DNA of 64,000 bases from Artemisia argyi (lineage: Eukaryota; Streptophyta; Magnoliopsida; Asterales; Asteraceae): positions 83,602,259-83,666,258 of the forward strand of contig CM060680.1 in assembly GCA_030686995.1 (NCBI GenBank), in the 5' to 3' direction. Every line of letters starts with the position of its first letter. Positions within the stretch are counted from its first letter, which is position 1. This document shows positions 10,240 to 20,441 of this stretch, one piece after another. Position numbers and translations under genes: made by a program. Below the pieces are notes generated by a model. The model was given only the letters and a program-made list of their open reading frames with translations, searched no databases and was not told the origin of the DNA.

Positions 10240-10742
10240 TGAATGTTTATAAGTTTTCTAAATATACATTTTGTGGGTGTATTGGGTATTAAAAATATGT
10301 ATTGGTTAATAGTTTTTGCGGTTAAAATTAACTACGTATGATTAAGTGGTCTTAGTAAAAGAATTATAAAAGTGTAAGAAAATAATTTTTTGCACTTTTT
10401 TTTTTACTAATTTAGTAAGTGTGTGAATGTATTAAAAATAGTCGTTAGGAGTGTCGGATACATTGTTCATTTAAATCGCGGAAAATGTTTATTAACTTAA
10501 TAAACGTAAGTATATAAAAGGAATTGTCTTAAAGATTAAAATTTTTGAACCGGAGTACGAGTAAGGTATAGTGATGTTGTTGACTAAATATAGTCTAAAG
10601 TCGTAGTGTACAAGAGTGTTATTCTAGTTTCACGTATATTTAACTAAAAAGTTATACGTAAAAAGTGTTCTTGTAAAATTTTCCAAGTAATAAATTAGAG
10701 ATTGGAAATAAATGTTGACATGGAAAATTACGTGTTGTTACG
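10161..10742 (-). repeat. Element G 3' LTR, truncated
   Basis: Matches 19887-20441 closely along its length, differing mainly in the A-run (10190-10237 here, much shorter there) and scattered point changes. On the minus strand it begins at 10742 and is cut off after about 580 bp, whereas the other LTR is 3.2 kb. The terminal base is G where the 5' LTR has A. Confidence 0.8.
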
Positions 10743-11158
10743 GTCTGCCATCCTTAAAGGAATCTCGTCCCGAGGTTCAGTTTGGGTTAAATTTTAAGGT
10801 GATGTTGATGAAGTGGTTGGATGCTTGCGACGAATTTGGTCTACGCGTTTCCAAGTGAATTTAGGATTTCCTTGAGAATTTCAACGAACCTTAACGATAA
10901 GAAATCGACTTTGTTGGCTTGGAACGTGATATGAAATGGGGCTAGCTTTTCAAGACAAGGTTGAGTTAAAGGTAGTGAAATAGAGAGTGTAACGGATGAG
11001 GCTTGTCGTATTACGGCGATAAAAGATAAAATATTTATTGGATAGGAATTCGTAATAGTACATGAAACTTATACGATAGTACTTAATGTGAAACGCAAAA
11101 GAAATACAACCCTAGAGAGTTTAGCATTGGTTTTTTTATTAAGGCGGTAGTTCTCTTC
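10743..11158 (-). pseudogene. Element G integrase C-terminal remnant and polypurine tract
   Basis: On the minus strand, 10881-10812 reads PKFTWKRVDQIRRKHP, the motif near the integrase C-terminus of Ty3/gypsy elements (FTWE-type box). It is followed by a CCTCGGGACGAGATTCC segment and TTTAAGGATGGCAGAC just before the LTR. In related elements this last segment is TTAAGGGGGGGAGAA-like, so it is a decayed polypurine tract. The rest of the interval has no intact frame. Confidence 0.6.
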
Positions 11159-11649
11159 TTAAACATTGTCATCATCTGCGATGTCATTGATGTCCCGACG
11201 AACCTTCCCTTTTCCTAGCTTGTATGCACTTCCACGAGCTCTTCCTCCATTCTGATTTATTAGCTCTGGGCATTCACTCCCGAAGTGTCCAATTACTCTA
11301 CACTCATGGCATGTTATCGTAACGTTTTGATCCATCACAAGGGTGGGAGCCTTGTAATCCCTGGCTTTGTGTCCGACCTTTTGGCAGTTCCCACATTGAG
11401 TGGGGCAAGGTCCATTGTGGTGAAACCGACACTTATTGCACTTGGGTAAAGTCCCTGAATATCCTTTCTTTTCAATTGGTCCAGCAACGTAGGCCTTAAC
11501 CACTTCCTGTTGTTTGTGTGGCGGCCGAACTTGATCGTTTCCCTGGTTGTCATCCCATTTCCTCTTGTTGTTGTTGTTGTTGTGGTTGTTGTTATCATCT
11601 CGAGCAGCCGTCGCTCGAACAAATTGGTCCATCAGACTTTGAGACATTC
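11159..11649 (-). pseudogene. Ty3/gypsy gag, C-terminal half with zinc knuckles (element G)
   Basis: Encodes MSQSLMDQFVRAT, an N/D/K-rich linker (residues 17-40), then Cys/His boxes: CNKCRFHHNGPC, CGNCQKVGHKARDY and CHECRVIGHFGSEC. The last is a canonical C-x2-C-x4-H-x4-C nucleic-acid-binding knuckle. The middle one has Y in place of its final Cys, which would abolish zinc binding (a TGC-to-TAC change). This piece is the direct continuation of the gag half at 15619-16288; the two are separated by a nested solo LTR. Gag would coat element RNA in virus-like particles. No start codon of its own is expected. Confidence 0.82.
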
Positions 11650-11996
11650 AAATTTGTTAGTGCAAATATTACGATATTTAATCTATACACTCGTTTGTTT
11701 TTATTGATGACAAACGTATAACTTGATACATAACGTAAAATGTACAAGTTACTTGCAATCATATTTTGTCTCAACATACATTCAACACCTCTCGACGTCT
11801 CGAGTCCTTGTATGCTACAACACAGGTTCGTACATGTTTGTTATGTGGCATTATGATCAAACCCCTTGACCAACCATTTAGAATGTTAAAAATACTTTTA
11901 GAGCCTTTAAGTATTTTAAGTGTCAAAGTGCACTTTAGGTATAAAATAGAATAAGTTCCCCATTAGGTGTTTAGATAATATTAGTAAGTTTACAAT

Positions 11997-12005
11997 TTAT
12001 AAAAA
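11997..12005. repeat. 9-bp target duplication of Pack-MULE, left (TTATAAAAA)
   Basis: Identical to 14141-14149 on the other side of the element. Confidence 0.8.
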
Positions 12006-12284
12006 GACAAAAATACACCGTTGGTCTCTAAACTTTCCACGAAACATCACGAGGCACCTTAACTTTTGAAAAACGTCTCCGTGCGTCCCTCCTCAAGTTT
12101 TTTTAGGCCGATTGCGTCCTTTGACCTGTAATTCTAAGGTCAATGTCCGTTTTTAGTTATATCATCAAGGGTATAATAGACCAAGCACATTTTCTACTAT
12201 ATGTGAGTTAAATCTAACCCAAAAACCTTTAACATCATCAAAGTAGTCTTCTAAGGTCTATTCTTATCATCAAACGGGTATGTT

Positions 12285-12500
12285 TTGTTAGGGAGACAAG
12301 TGCATTGTCGTGTGGTGAAATATGGGTTTGAGTGGCATGTACAAGTGAGGAAAACATTGGTTCATTTGTATGGAATAGTGAAAGAGGTTCAGGTAGCGCG
12401 TGAGTTGTTTGATGAAATGCTTGAACATGACTTGGTTGCGTGGAATATGGTTATTGATTGTTATGTTTGTTTTGGGGAGTATAAGGAAGGTTTGGAGTTG
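12285..12500 (+). pseudogene. PPR protein fragment, left arm
   Basis: Open in frame for GRQVHCRVVKYGFEW, an HLYG segment, ARELFDEM and AWNMVIDCYV. These are the alternating helices of plant PLS-class pentatricopeptide-repeat proteins (FDEMLE.D.VAWN is the diagnostic turn). It covers about two repeats of a protein that normally has many. PPR proteins bind organelle RNA, but this fragment has no targeting peptide and no full motif array. The frame continues past 12500 into unrelated sequence. Confidence 0.8.
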
Positions 12501-13646
12501 AAATCGAAGTCCGAAAAGCTCTTGTGCATCGACACCATCGAGTTGTACACTTACTAGTGATGGCCAAATTTCGTCTATTGATTTTTCTCCTAGGATCTTA
12601 GGAAAGCATTGTCGACCTATAGATGATGTTATAATTGAGACAGGAGTCAAAGGAACACTTATTGAGAGACTAGTTCATGTTGAAGATTAAGTTGACGATA
12701 TGAACACTTCATAAAAATGTTTTTAATTAGTTTCATGGAGACATATTATTGAGTTTGTTTTGTTGTATTAGTTGTGCATGCAGTTGGAAGAGGAAATAGA
12801 GTCCGAAAAAAGGCGAGTTGTGCATGTAATGGTGATGTTTTGTTTGTTGTTTTGTTGTATTAGTTGTGCATGTAATGGTGTTAAGCACAAATTTCTTTGA
12901 ATATTGTTAGTTACCACTGACTAGTTCTCATTTGGGACTTAGAAGGCATTGAGTTCAATATGAACCTAATGGGCTTTGACGTTTTGTTAATGTTGTAATA
13001 GTTTTCCACACTTTTCCACTATATGTTAGGCATTGAGTTCAGACCATTTTGTTAATGTTGCACAGTATTTAATCACAATTAAAATTAATCAATCAAAGAA
13101 CATAGAATGTATTTATTCGTTAATTGAAAATGTACAAGAACTTGAACTGAATTGCATGTATGTTGTTATCTTTAATCATCAGTGTATGTATGCATGCTAT
13201 CATCTTTTTGTCTAACTATTTTTGAATTTTAATTATGGTACACAAAAGAATACAATACACAAACCTAAAAATCAATTGTGACGCTAATATTTAGTGACAT
13301 CTTTCCTTTTATTGTTAGTTTTTTCTCACTTTAAATTCAGTGTTTGTAATGTTGGTGAGTTGGTCTTCTCTTTTTACCAAACTATTGTTTAACCATTTCC
13401 ATTTCTTATAAAAGTATGTAATTTCCAACTATTTTAATTACCATTTAATGCAACAAGTTGCCTACTTGGGTAAGAATTGTTAGGTTTATTGAATCAAATG
13501 ATAAGAAATTATAGTTTGTATTGCATATCAGTATAGATGGATAGCACATTGCATTTTCTTTCTGTATTGCATATCAGTTGATGAAATGCATTTTCACTCA
13601 ATGTAGCATCATCATGTCTTTCACCAGCATACTACATACGCAAAAA
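12501..13646. other. Pack-MULE loop, possible second captured fragment
   Basis: About 1.15 kb with no transposase. On the minus strand an open frame (12650 to about 12500) reads GRQCFPKILGEKS and EIWPSLVSVQLDG, which looks protein-like and continues into the back of the PPR arm. It may be another captured exon but I do not recognise it. The rest is AT-rich with short direct repeats of TTAGTTGTGCATG (around 12768 and 12860). Confidence 0.35.
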
Positions 13647-13862
13647 CAACTCCAAACCTTCCTTATACTCCCCACAACAAACATAACAATCAATAACCGT
13701 ATTCCACGCAACCAAGTCCGGTTCAAGCATTTCATCAAACAACTTACGCGCTACCTGAACCTCTTTCACTATTGCATACAAATGAACCAATGTTTTCCTC
13801 ACATGTACATGCCACTCAAACCCATATTTCACCACACAACAATGCACTTGTCTCCCTAACAA
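13647..13862 (-). pseudogene. PPR protein fragment, right arm
   Basis: Inverted copy of the left-arm fragment, encoding GRQVHCCVVKYGFEW, ARKLFDEM and AWNTVIDCYV. It keeps more PPR-consensus residues than the left copy (EPDLVAWNTV against EHDLVAWNMV, CYVCCGEY against CYVCFGEY) and extends a few codons further inward (ELFLRM). The two arms therefore share one origin and have diverged by several substitutions. Confidence 0.8.
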
Positions 13863-14140
13863 AACATACCCGTTTGATGATAAGAATAGACCTTAGAAGA
13901 CTACTTTGATGATGTTAAAGGTTTTTGGGTTAGATTTAACTCACATATAGTAGAAAATGTGTTTGGTCTATTATACCCTTGATGATATAACTAAAAACGG
14001 ACGTTGACCTTAGAATTACAAGTCAAAGGACGCAATCGGCCTAAAAAAACTTGAGGAGGGACGCACGGAGAAGTTTTTCAAAAGTTAAGGTGCCTGGCGA
14101 TGTTTCGTGGAAAGTTTAGGGACAACGGTGTATTTTTGTC

Positions 14141-14149
14141 TTATAAAAA
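14141..14149. repeat. 9-bp target duplication of Pack-MULE, right (TTATAAAAA)
   Basis: Identical to 11997-12005. Confidence 0.8.
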
Positions 14150-14150
14150 T

Positions 14151-14325
14151 GTGTCTTATAACAACATAAGTATATCAAACATTTTTAGTAACTTACTAAA
14201 TATCATATAGCAAGTTAATACATTTTAGTAAGTTTACAATCTATAAAAATATGTCTTATAACAACATAAGTACATCAAACATTTTTAGTAACTTACTAAA
14301 TATCATATAGCAAGTTAATACATTT
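14151..14325. repeat. Tandem duplication of about 97 bp within the solo LTR
   Basis: TGTCTTATAACAACATAAG and the following 55 bases (to CAAGTTAATACATTTT) occur from about 14152 and again from about 14249. The junction between the copies also contains the sequence equivalent to the pre-insertion target of the Pack-MULE. Confidence 0.8.
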
Positions 14326-15030
14326 TCTAATAACTTTACAAGTTTACTTTCATATACATTTTTATCAAAATAGAAAGTATATAATTACATCATCACATGG
14401 ATCATCATATTCTAGAATGTATATCTTTCCAAATATTCTTGTAAGATATGTCATAGATCTTGTAAGATATGTCATATATTTTGTAAGAGATGTTGTAGTT
14501 GACTTTGGAAATATTGTATAAGATCTTTGTTAGTTTTGTAAAGTAGCTCATGGTTTTTGCACATGGTTTATGTCTTTGGTAGTTTACCTACATATACAAG
14601 TCCATGGTTTTTCTAACAACTTGATGGATGAAAAACACACATTCTCTCTACACTTAGCATACATTTTAGATCAATAGAAAACCATGTAGGGAACATAATT
14701 AATCACCCTCATTATCATGATCATAATGCTTCTAACATTCATCTTTGTTGTAAGCATATCATACATCTTGATCCACCAAAGAAGCTTGGAGATCTTGCCA
14801 TCATCATCCACCACAAGTATACATACATGAAGATTCATCACAACAAGCTTAGAGAACTTGTGATCTTCATCCATTGAATGCTTTCTATCAATGGAAGTTC
14901 TTTTAGATTAGTCATTCATATCCATTAGACATTTATGTCTTGGATCATCATTGTACTCTTTTATTATAGATTAGATGGTTTATGTGTTTGTGCCATCAAA
15001 CACAAGGTTTCTATGTTGGGCCACAAAACA

Positions 15031-15126
15031 TAGCGGGAGTTGTTGTACCCTTGTAAAAGAACTAGCGGGAGTTGTTGTACCCTTGTAAAAGAACTAGCGG
15101 GAGTGGTTGTGCCCTTGTAAGAGAAC
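15031..15126. repeat. Three tandem 32-bp units in the solo LTR
   Basis: TAGCGGGAGTTGTTGTACCC followed by TTGTAAAAGAAC is repeated at 15031, 15063 and 15095, the third copy with a few changes. Related units occur inverted in the LTR of element D (55190-55345), supporting common family membership. Confidence 0.8.
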
Positions 15127-15588
15127 CCGGTATTTAGCTTTGTACCGGAAAAAGTGTAAGCGACGATTGCAAGGTTTTCTCTGCCAAGAAGGGAGCTTGT
15201 TGATATAGTGAAGTAACTCTCGAGTTGGATACTCGGGAAGTGGAGCAGGGTGGAAAGGAGATCCGTGACCGAACCACTATAAATCCTCGTATTCGGTTTG
15301 CTCTTTCCTTTTACTCATTGTTTTACTTTTATACTTGCACTAGATTATTGTTGGTGTTGTGACTTGATGTTTATACTTGTGTGACAACTTGTTATATCAT
15401 ATGCTTTATATTAGTCATAAGACTATTATTAGAATTTCTCATATTACAACAAGCTTGATTGGAAATTTTTCATATGGATGTTTTTAGAAAAGAAAAACAA
15501 ACCGGACTAATAATGGCGAAACTTGACACAATGGTTTATACTATATTTGATACAACAAGTTTAAAGATTTTTAAACGAAAATGTATTC

Positions 15589-15604
15589 ACCCCCCCCCCC
15601 CCCC
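15589..15604. repeat. Poly(C) run near the solo LTR end
   Basis: About 16 consecutive C bases. The LTR ends of the D family carry a shorter G/C run at the same place, so this is an expanded family feature. Its exact length may be unreliable. Confidence 0.7.
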
Positions 15605-15618
15605 TCTACAATTTCACA

Positions 15619-16288
15619 GAATTGTCTCCTCAAGGGTGTTGAGTTTTGATGAGGTAACATTTCCCTGGATAATGGGTGAAAGTCCCCAGATGTACCTTTC
15701 GATCCTCTTATGGGTAGTAGAAACCATTTCCGGGCAAAGAGTTGCCAGTTCATGGTATCGCTTAGTATAAGATGCAATGTCAATTCCTTTCACAGCCAAG
15801 TTCCAAAATTCAATTTCCATCTTCTGAACTTCATTTCTCGGGCAGTATTCAGCAATCACCATGTCCTTGAAATCAGCCCAAGGTATTTTGAAAGCAGTAT
15901 CAAGTCCCACTGACTGAGCATAAGCATTCCACCAAGTCAAAGCACCATCCAACAATTTGCCTGTCGCATATGTGACCTTACAATTCTCTGCACACTTACA
16001 CATACGAAAGACTAACTCCAGCTTCTCTAACCATCTAACCAAGCCGACATCCCCTTCAGTGCCACTAAAATGTTGAGGCTGGCATTTCATAAATTCCTTG
16101 TAAGTACAACCACGAGCCACGAGTTCAACCCTGGTTGCCGTTCCACCGGCTTCCCCGCCGTTACCATTGTTGCGAAGGGTCTCGTATTCAGTCATAGCAG
16201 CGGAAACTTGTGCAGTGACTCGCTGAGCAACGAGTCGATCGATAGCAGCTGTACTCATGCTTTGTTTCCTTGGTGGCATTTTCTTCAA
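15619..16288 (-). pseudogene. Ty3/gypsy gag, N-terminal half (element G)
   Basis: Starts MPPRKQ after an upstream in-frame MKK and continues with a helical N-terminus, then CTYKEFMKCQPQHFSGTEG, RWLEKLELVF, GALTWWNAY and the segment YCPRNEVQKMEIEFWNL. These are the blocks of the retrotransposon gag (capsid) domain of plant Ty3/gypsy elements. The frame stops a few codons after the solo LTR insertion site; the remainder is at 11159-11649. Capsid blocks are well preserved, so the copy is relatively recent compared with its pol deletion. Confidence 0.85.
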
Positions 16289-17259
16289 AACAAGAGAAGA
16301 AAAGTGAGACGTAATAAAGATGTTCCCAAAAAGTATGTGCTCTAAAGTGGCATGTCATGGGATGAAAGCCTGAGGTTGTGCTATGACTAGCTGGTGTACT
16401 TCTGGGCGGTGGTTTACGAGGCTATGTAGATGTTCTATAGTATGGGACAAGCATTCAAACTAGTCTTCAGAAATGGTTACAAAGGTAATCGGGAAATTGG
16501 AAGACTGTAGCGGGTTTTAATGTCACGTAAAACGAGATTACATATGATTGTGAAAATCTTCAAAGACCATTTGTATTAGCCATGATATCTCGAAAATGTT
16601 TAAAGGACCTTCAAAAAGTACGAGTGTCCATTTAAGAGGAAAGTACTGTGACGAGAAAGTATTGTGATGCTAATGTGTTGGGTGTAGATGTGAATGTTCA
16701 TGCAATGATTGTATACACACACAAAAATTTTGAAACTCTTAGAAATCAAGTATAGAATCAATCTGGACATAATTCTATTATAACTACTCGAGTATTGCAA
16801 AATTCACCTCTGAGTTGGACATAGGTGATCAGGCTACGTCCTACTATCCCTGGTTGAATATAGTTGATCAGTCTATATTCACCCGAGGTTCAATGAATTT
16901 TTGAAATACTCGACCTAGTTACTAGCAGTATGTTCCTAACATTTAAAAGTTGTTTTGAAAACCAAGACGAGTATCCCAACCCGAAATCTAATAGCGAGAT
17001 TACGTAGGGGAAAAGGCGTAATACTGTGATAGGTACAATACATTAACATAAGTATGTGAAAAATACTTATAGTAAATAGAGAAAGTAAGTGGATATAAAT
17101 CATCCAATAGTAAGACACACATCTAATCAAATATGTCAGCAAACAAATCATAAGTGAGGCATCAGCTTGGCAGGCAGGCACGTGGCGGTCATAGGGTTAA
17201 GTTTTCATAAAAGTAGTTATAGTCTAGGTTTTAAAAATACCTAGTTCTCTATAACCAAG
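16289..17259 (-). other. Element G 5' leader
   Basis: About 970 bp between primer-binding site and gag. It has stops in all frames and no recognisable product. Confidence 0.6.
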
Positions 17260-17271
17260 GCTCTGATACCA
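17260..17271 (-). promoter_or_regulatory. Primer-binding site (tRNA-Met) of element G
   Basis: The minus strand reads TGGTATCAGAGC, the exact complement of the 3' end of plant initiator tRNA-Met. It lies 3 bases downstream of the LTR end and fixes the minus orientation of the element. Confidence 0.9.
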
Positions 17272-17274
17272 ATA

Positions 17275-19292
17275 TGTAACACCAGGATAAATGGGTCGCA
17301 GCGGAAGATGATGTCGCTGGGGTGCTACTAAATTGGTACCACAACACAGACTAAAGAGAACGGTTTTACCGTATCCATTTAAGAAAATTTCATAATCAAA
17401 AGTATTATGTTTTACATCATTCAATGAAATGTGGAAATACAGGCCAATAAAAGAAATAAAGTGGACCCCAAATGAATATCCGAGTATCGTGATCCTATAA
17501 CCATGCAATACCATGCCAAAAGCCGCCAAAGGTAGGGTAACGCCTTAAGAACCTGAAAATACATGCTAAAAGGTCAGCATAAAGCTGGTGAGTTCATAGG
17601 TTAAAGTATTTGAAAATGTGGGACACAAGGGTTATAATGTTTGGCTTAATCGGTACACTCGTAATGACCATTACACTTGGTAGTATCTCCGTTACACTCG
17701 GTAATGTGACCTTTACATCTGGTCGTATGTCTGTTACACTCGGTAATGTGACTGTTACACCTTGTCGTGTATGTACATATATGTTCGTCCAGTACACCTG
17801 GTCAATGTATGTGTCATGTGTGTTTCAAGCACTTGTGTCTATGAGTAAGAATCAAGTATGAAATGAGTAACTAATATTGTATTCGAGTAATCAAACAAGT
17901 ATTTAAGTAAAGCAAGTAATGTTTTTGAGTAAACAATTCATATGTTTAAGTAACACCAAAAGTGGATTTTTAGTAAAACAAGCATGTATTCTCTCCCAAA
18001 TGTATTTCAAAACCAGAAAATAGGGGCCATGAACTCACCTCAAATATCAAATCCCAAGCAGGAATAGTGTGCACGCAAATCGGGGTACCCGCAACCTAAA
18101 TAAGTACTATGTCTTAGGTTTGGAAATAAGGTCGTGTATGCAAGTTTACACTTTACTATATCACCCGTACATGTTTGTTGGAAAGTTTAGCAATTAAAAT
18201 GTAGTTACGTTAATGTGCTCGTCTAAAAATTCAAGTATCAATGTTACTAGTTTATCTCGTAATTTCAGTATGTTTGTCTTGTTAATAAGTATCTTAGAAA
18301 ATCACCGACATGCTTTATAACATTCTACTATTGTCACTTAAGTTATTTACGAGAACAATAAAGTTTTACATCGAAATTATATTAAGTTTCCAAAACTGGA
18401 CAAGTGACCTAGAAAGGCTAGCCGTAAAGCAGTGGTTATTACGTGTTATCGACCCAACTCAATGGATTTGGGAAGTATGTAGCAATGTCTACAAAGGCTA
18501 ACACTAAACCTCAGCCCATTCGGATCCCGATCACACATTTATATGGCCTTAAAGTTGGGTGGTCAAGCTGTTTTCATAGTTCATGGACAGTTTTTGGGAA
18601 AGTTTGAGAGGTCATAAGTTATTCGTTATAAATCCGTTTGACGAACGGTTGAACTTTTTGGAAACTGGACCACGTGACTCTTATTTTACTTACTGGTGTT
18701 ATTTTTCCATAACGGACCCTATCTATGAGAAAAATGGGCTTAAACATGGTCACATGGGAAAACAGTTTCGACACTGTTTTAGTTAGATTTTGTCGTATTT
18801 CAAATCAACGTATCTTGGTCGATTTAGCTCCGTTTCTTAAGTTCTTTTACATCCCCGGGTTCGTATTTAAGTATACTAACAGATTTTGGGTGCCTTGGAT
18901 TATCTAGTTTACTTTTAATACCCTATTTTACCTTTTTAAAACCTTCCAACAGCAATATTTGTTTCAGAAAATCATTTTCATTACTTAATTTGAAAATAAC
19001 GTATCTTCTTCGTTATATGTCCGTTTTAACCCATTCAAGCGGCCATGTTTTTGTATTTGAGTCTATTTTATAAATCTCTATTACAATCTTACTGGCTTGC
19101 CATCGATTTTTCTGTATTAATCAAAATGGAACAGCCTCTATTTTAAAAGTGCTAAAACACGTTTCCTAGCTTTCTAATTATCCAAAACCGCTTAACAACA
19201 ACTCCAATGCTAATCCTAACTCTCCCACCGATTAGTCAAGATTAAGAATTAACTAATGTGTTCATGAAAATATGTCTAGAACTTCGTAGTTA

Positions 19293-19333
<41 letters not shown>

Positions 19334-20441
19334 AAAAAACATTGCAAACATGTACTAAGGGTGATATACATATGTGTAAGCAAAATATGGAACTAAGTTA
19401 CGAAATTATCACAAAGTAAATTGTGTAGAGATTGTAAAAATAGTGTAGTGACTTACTTGAGATTAATTAAGAGGTGTATGTGATGAACTAAAACACTAAT
19501 GTACACAACCAAAAACCCTTCAACACTTAGTAGTCTAACTATAAACCCAAGAGAGCTCAATTAAACTCCTAAACTAGAAAAACCAATATTTCCTTGCTTT
19601 CTTGCTACTGTCGATAGAAGTGAAGTGAATGAGTGATACTTGTTTTCTTTTTGTAAAATAACTACAATAGACATGCCCTTTTTATAGTGTAAAAAAAAAT
19701 ATATATGGTCAAAGTAATCAATCACTTAGGTTAGAGAGAAAAAAAAGTGTGTGGGCTAGGAAATCTTTTGTTAGCCGAAAATTTAGGGAAAGAAAGGGAG
19801 ACAATTTCTTAGTCAAGCACACATTCCTCTTGGTCTTTGTCTCATCCTTTGAATTTTGGTACAACTTGGTAAAAAAAATTTAAATATATGCTATTGTTAT
19901 TTAGGGGGCACGTTTATTTAAAAAAAAAAAAAAAAAAAAAACATAAATGTTTATAAGTTGTATAAAATGCATTTTTTTGGGTGTATTGGGTATTAAAAAT
20001 ATGTATTGGTTAATAGTTTTTGCGGTTAAAGTTAACTACATATAATTAAGTGGTCTTAGTAAAAGAATTATAAAAGTGTAAGAAAATAATTTTTTGCACT
20101 TTTTTTTTATTAATTTAGCAAGTCTGTGAATGTATTAAAAATAGTCGTTAGGAGTGTCGGGTACATAGTTCATTTAAATCGCGAAAAGCGTTTATTAACT
20201 TAATAAACGTAAGTATATAAAAGGAATTGTCTTAAAGATTAAAATTTTTGAACCGGAGTAGGAGCAAGGTATAGTGATGTTGTTGACTAAATATAGTCTA
20301 AAGTCGTAGTGTACAAGAGGGTTATTCTAGTTTCACGTTTATTTAACTAAAAAGACGTAAAAAGTGTTCTTGTAAAATTTTCCAAGTAATAAATTAGAGA
20401 CTGGAAATAAATGTTGACGTGGAAAATTACGGGTTGTTACA
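17275..20441 (-). repeat. Element G 5' LTR (3.17 kb)
   Basis: Bounded by TGTAACA and TGTTACA, the perfect inverted ends typical of this Ty3/gypsy group, with a PBS next to one end. A TATA box (CTATAAAAAG on the minus strand) lies at 19679-19687. The first 555 bp on the minus strand match the truncated 3' LTR at 10161-10742. A run of imperfect GTTACACTCGGTAATGTGAC units occupies 17652-17806. Confidence 0.85.
17652..17806. repeat. Minisatellite-like GTTACACTCGGTAATG units in LTR
   Basis: Five to six degenerate units of about 20-25 bp (GTTACACTCGGTAATGTGAC, CTTTACATCTGGTCGTATGT and variants) near the R/U5 end of the LTR. Confidence 0.65.

Larger units (their letters stand above)
12006..14140. 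mobile_element. Pack-MULE-like element with PPR gene fragment in both arms
   Basis: Both ends start GACAAAAATACACCG and the inverted similarity continues for about 495 bp (12006-12500 against 14140-13647). A perfect 9-bp duplication TTATAAAAA flanks it. The outer 280 bp of each arm is noncoding; the inner 215 bp is a piece of a pentatricopeptide-repeat gene, so the captured gene segment is part of the inverted arm. No transposase was found in the 1.15-kb loop. A homologous unoccupied copy of the target (about 14225-14262) exists just downstream, confirming the boundaries. Confidence 0.85.
11655..15618 (+). mobile_element. Solo SIRE-like Copia LTR nested in element G gag
   Basis: Begins TGTTAGTGCAAATAT and ends CTACAATTTCACA, so it has TG...CA ends. 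It is flanked by AAATT (11650-11654) and GAATT (15619-15623), a 5-bp target duplication with one difference. The start matches the LTR of element D (TGTTAATACAAATAT on its coding strand), and the C-rich end matches D's. Without the nested Pack-MULE and its duplication the LTR is about 1.82 kb. No internal region or second LTR remains, so it is a solo LTR produced by LTR-LTR recombination. Insertion lies within a gag codon stretch. Confidence 0.78.
10161..20441 (-). mobile_element. Decayed Ty3/gypsy element G (minus strand), pol deleted, with nested insertions
   Basis: Read on the minus strand: a 5' LTR (20441 to 17275), a primer-binding site, a leader of about 1 kb, gag (N-terminal half 16288-15619, C-terminal half 11649-11159), a remnant of the integrase C-terminus, a polypurine-like tract and a truncated 3' LTR (10742-10161). 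Protease, RT, RNase H and most of integrase are missing. Gag is split by a solo LTR that itself contains a Pack-MULE. The gag type and the PPT/LTR junction resemble Tekay/Del-like chromoviruses, but without RT the lineage is not certain. Confidence 0.8.

Noticed and set aside
15589..15604. Poly(C) run as a novel signal (also 51328-51345 and the G-run at 42128-42140)
   Set aside because: These are homopolymer expansions in LTR or internal sequence, and their lengths are unreliable in sequencing.
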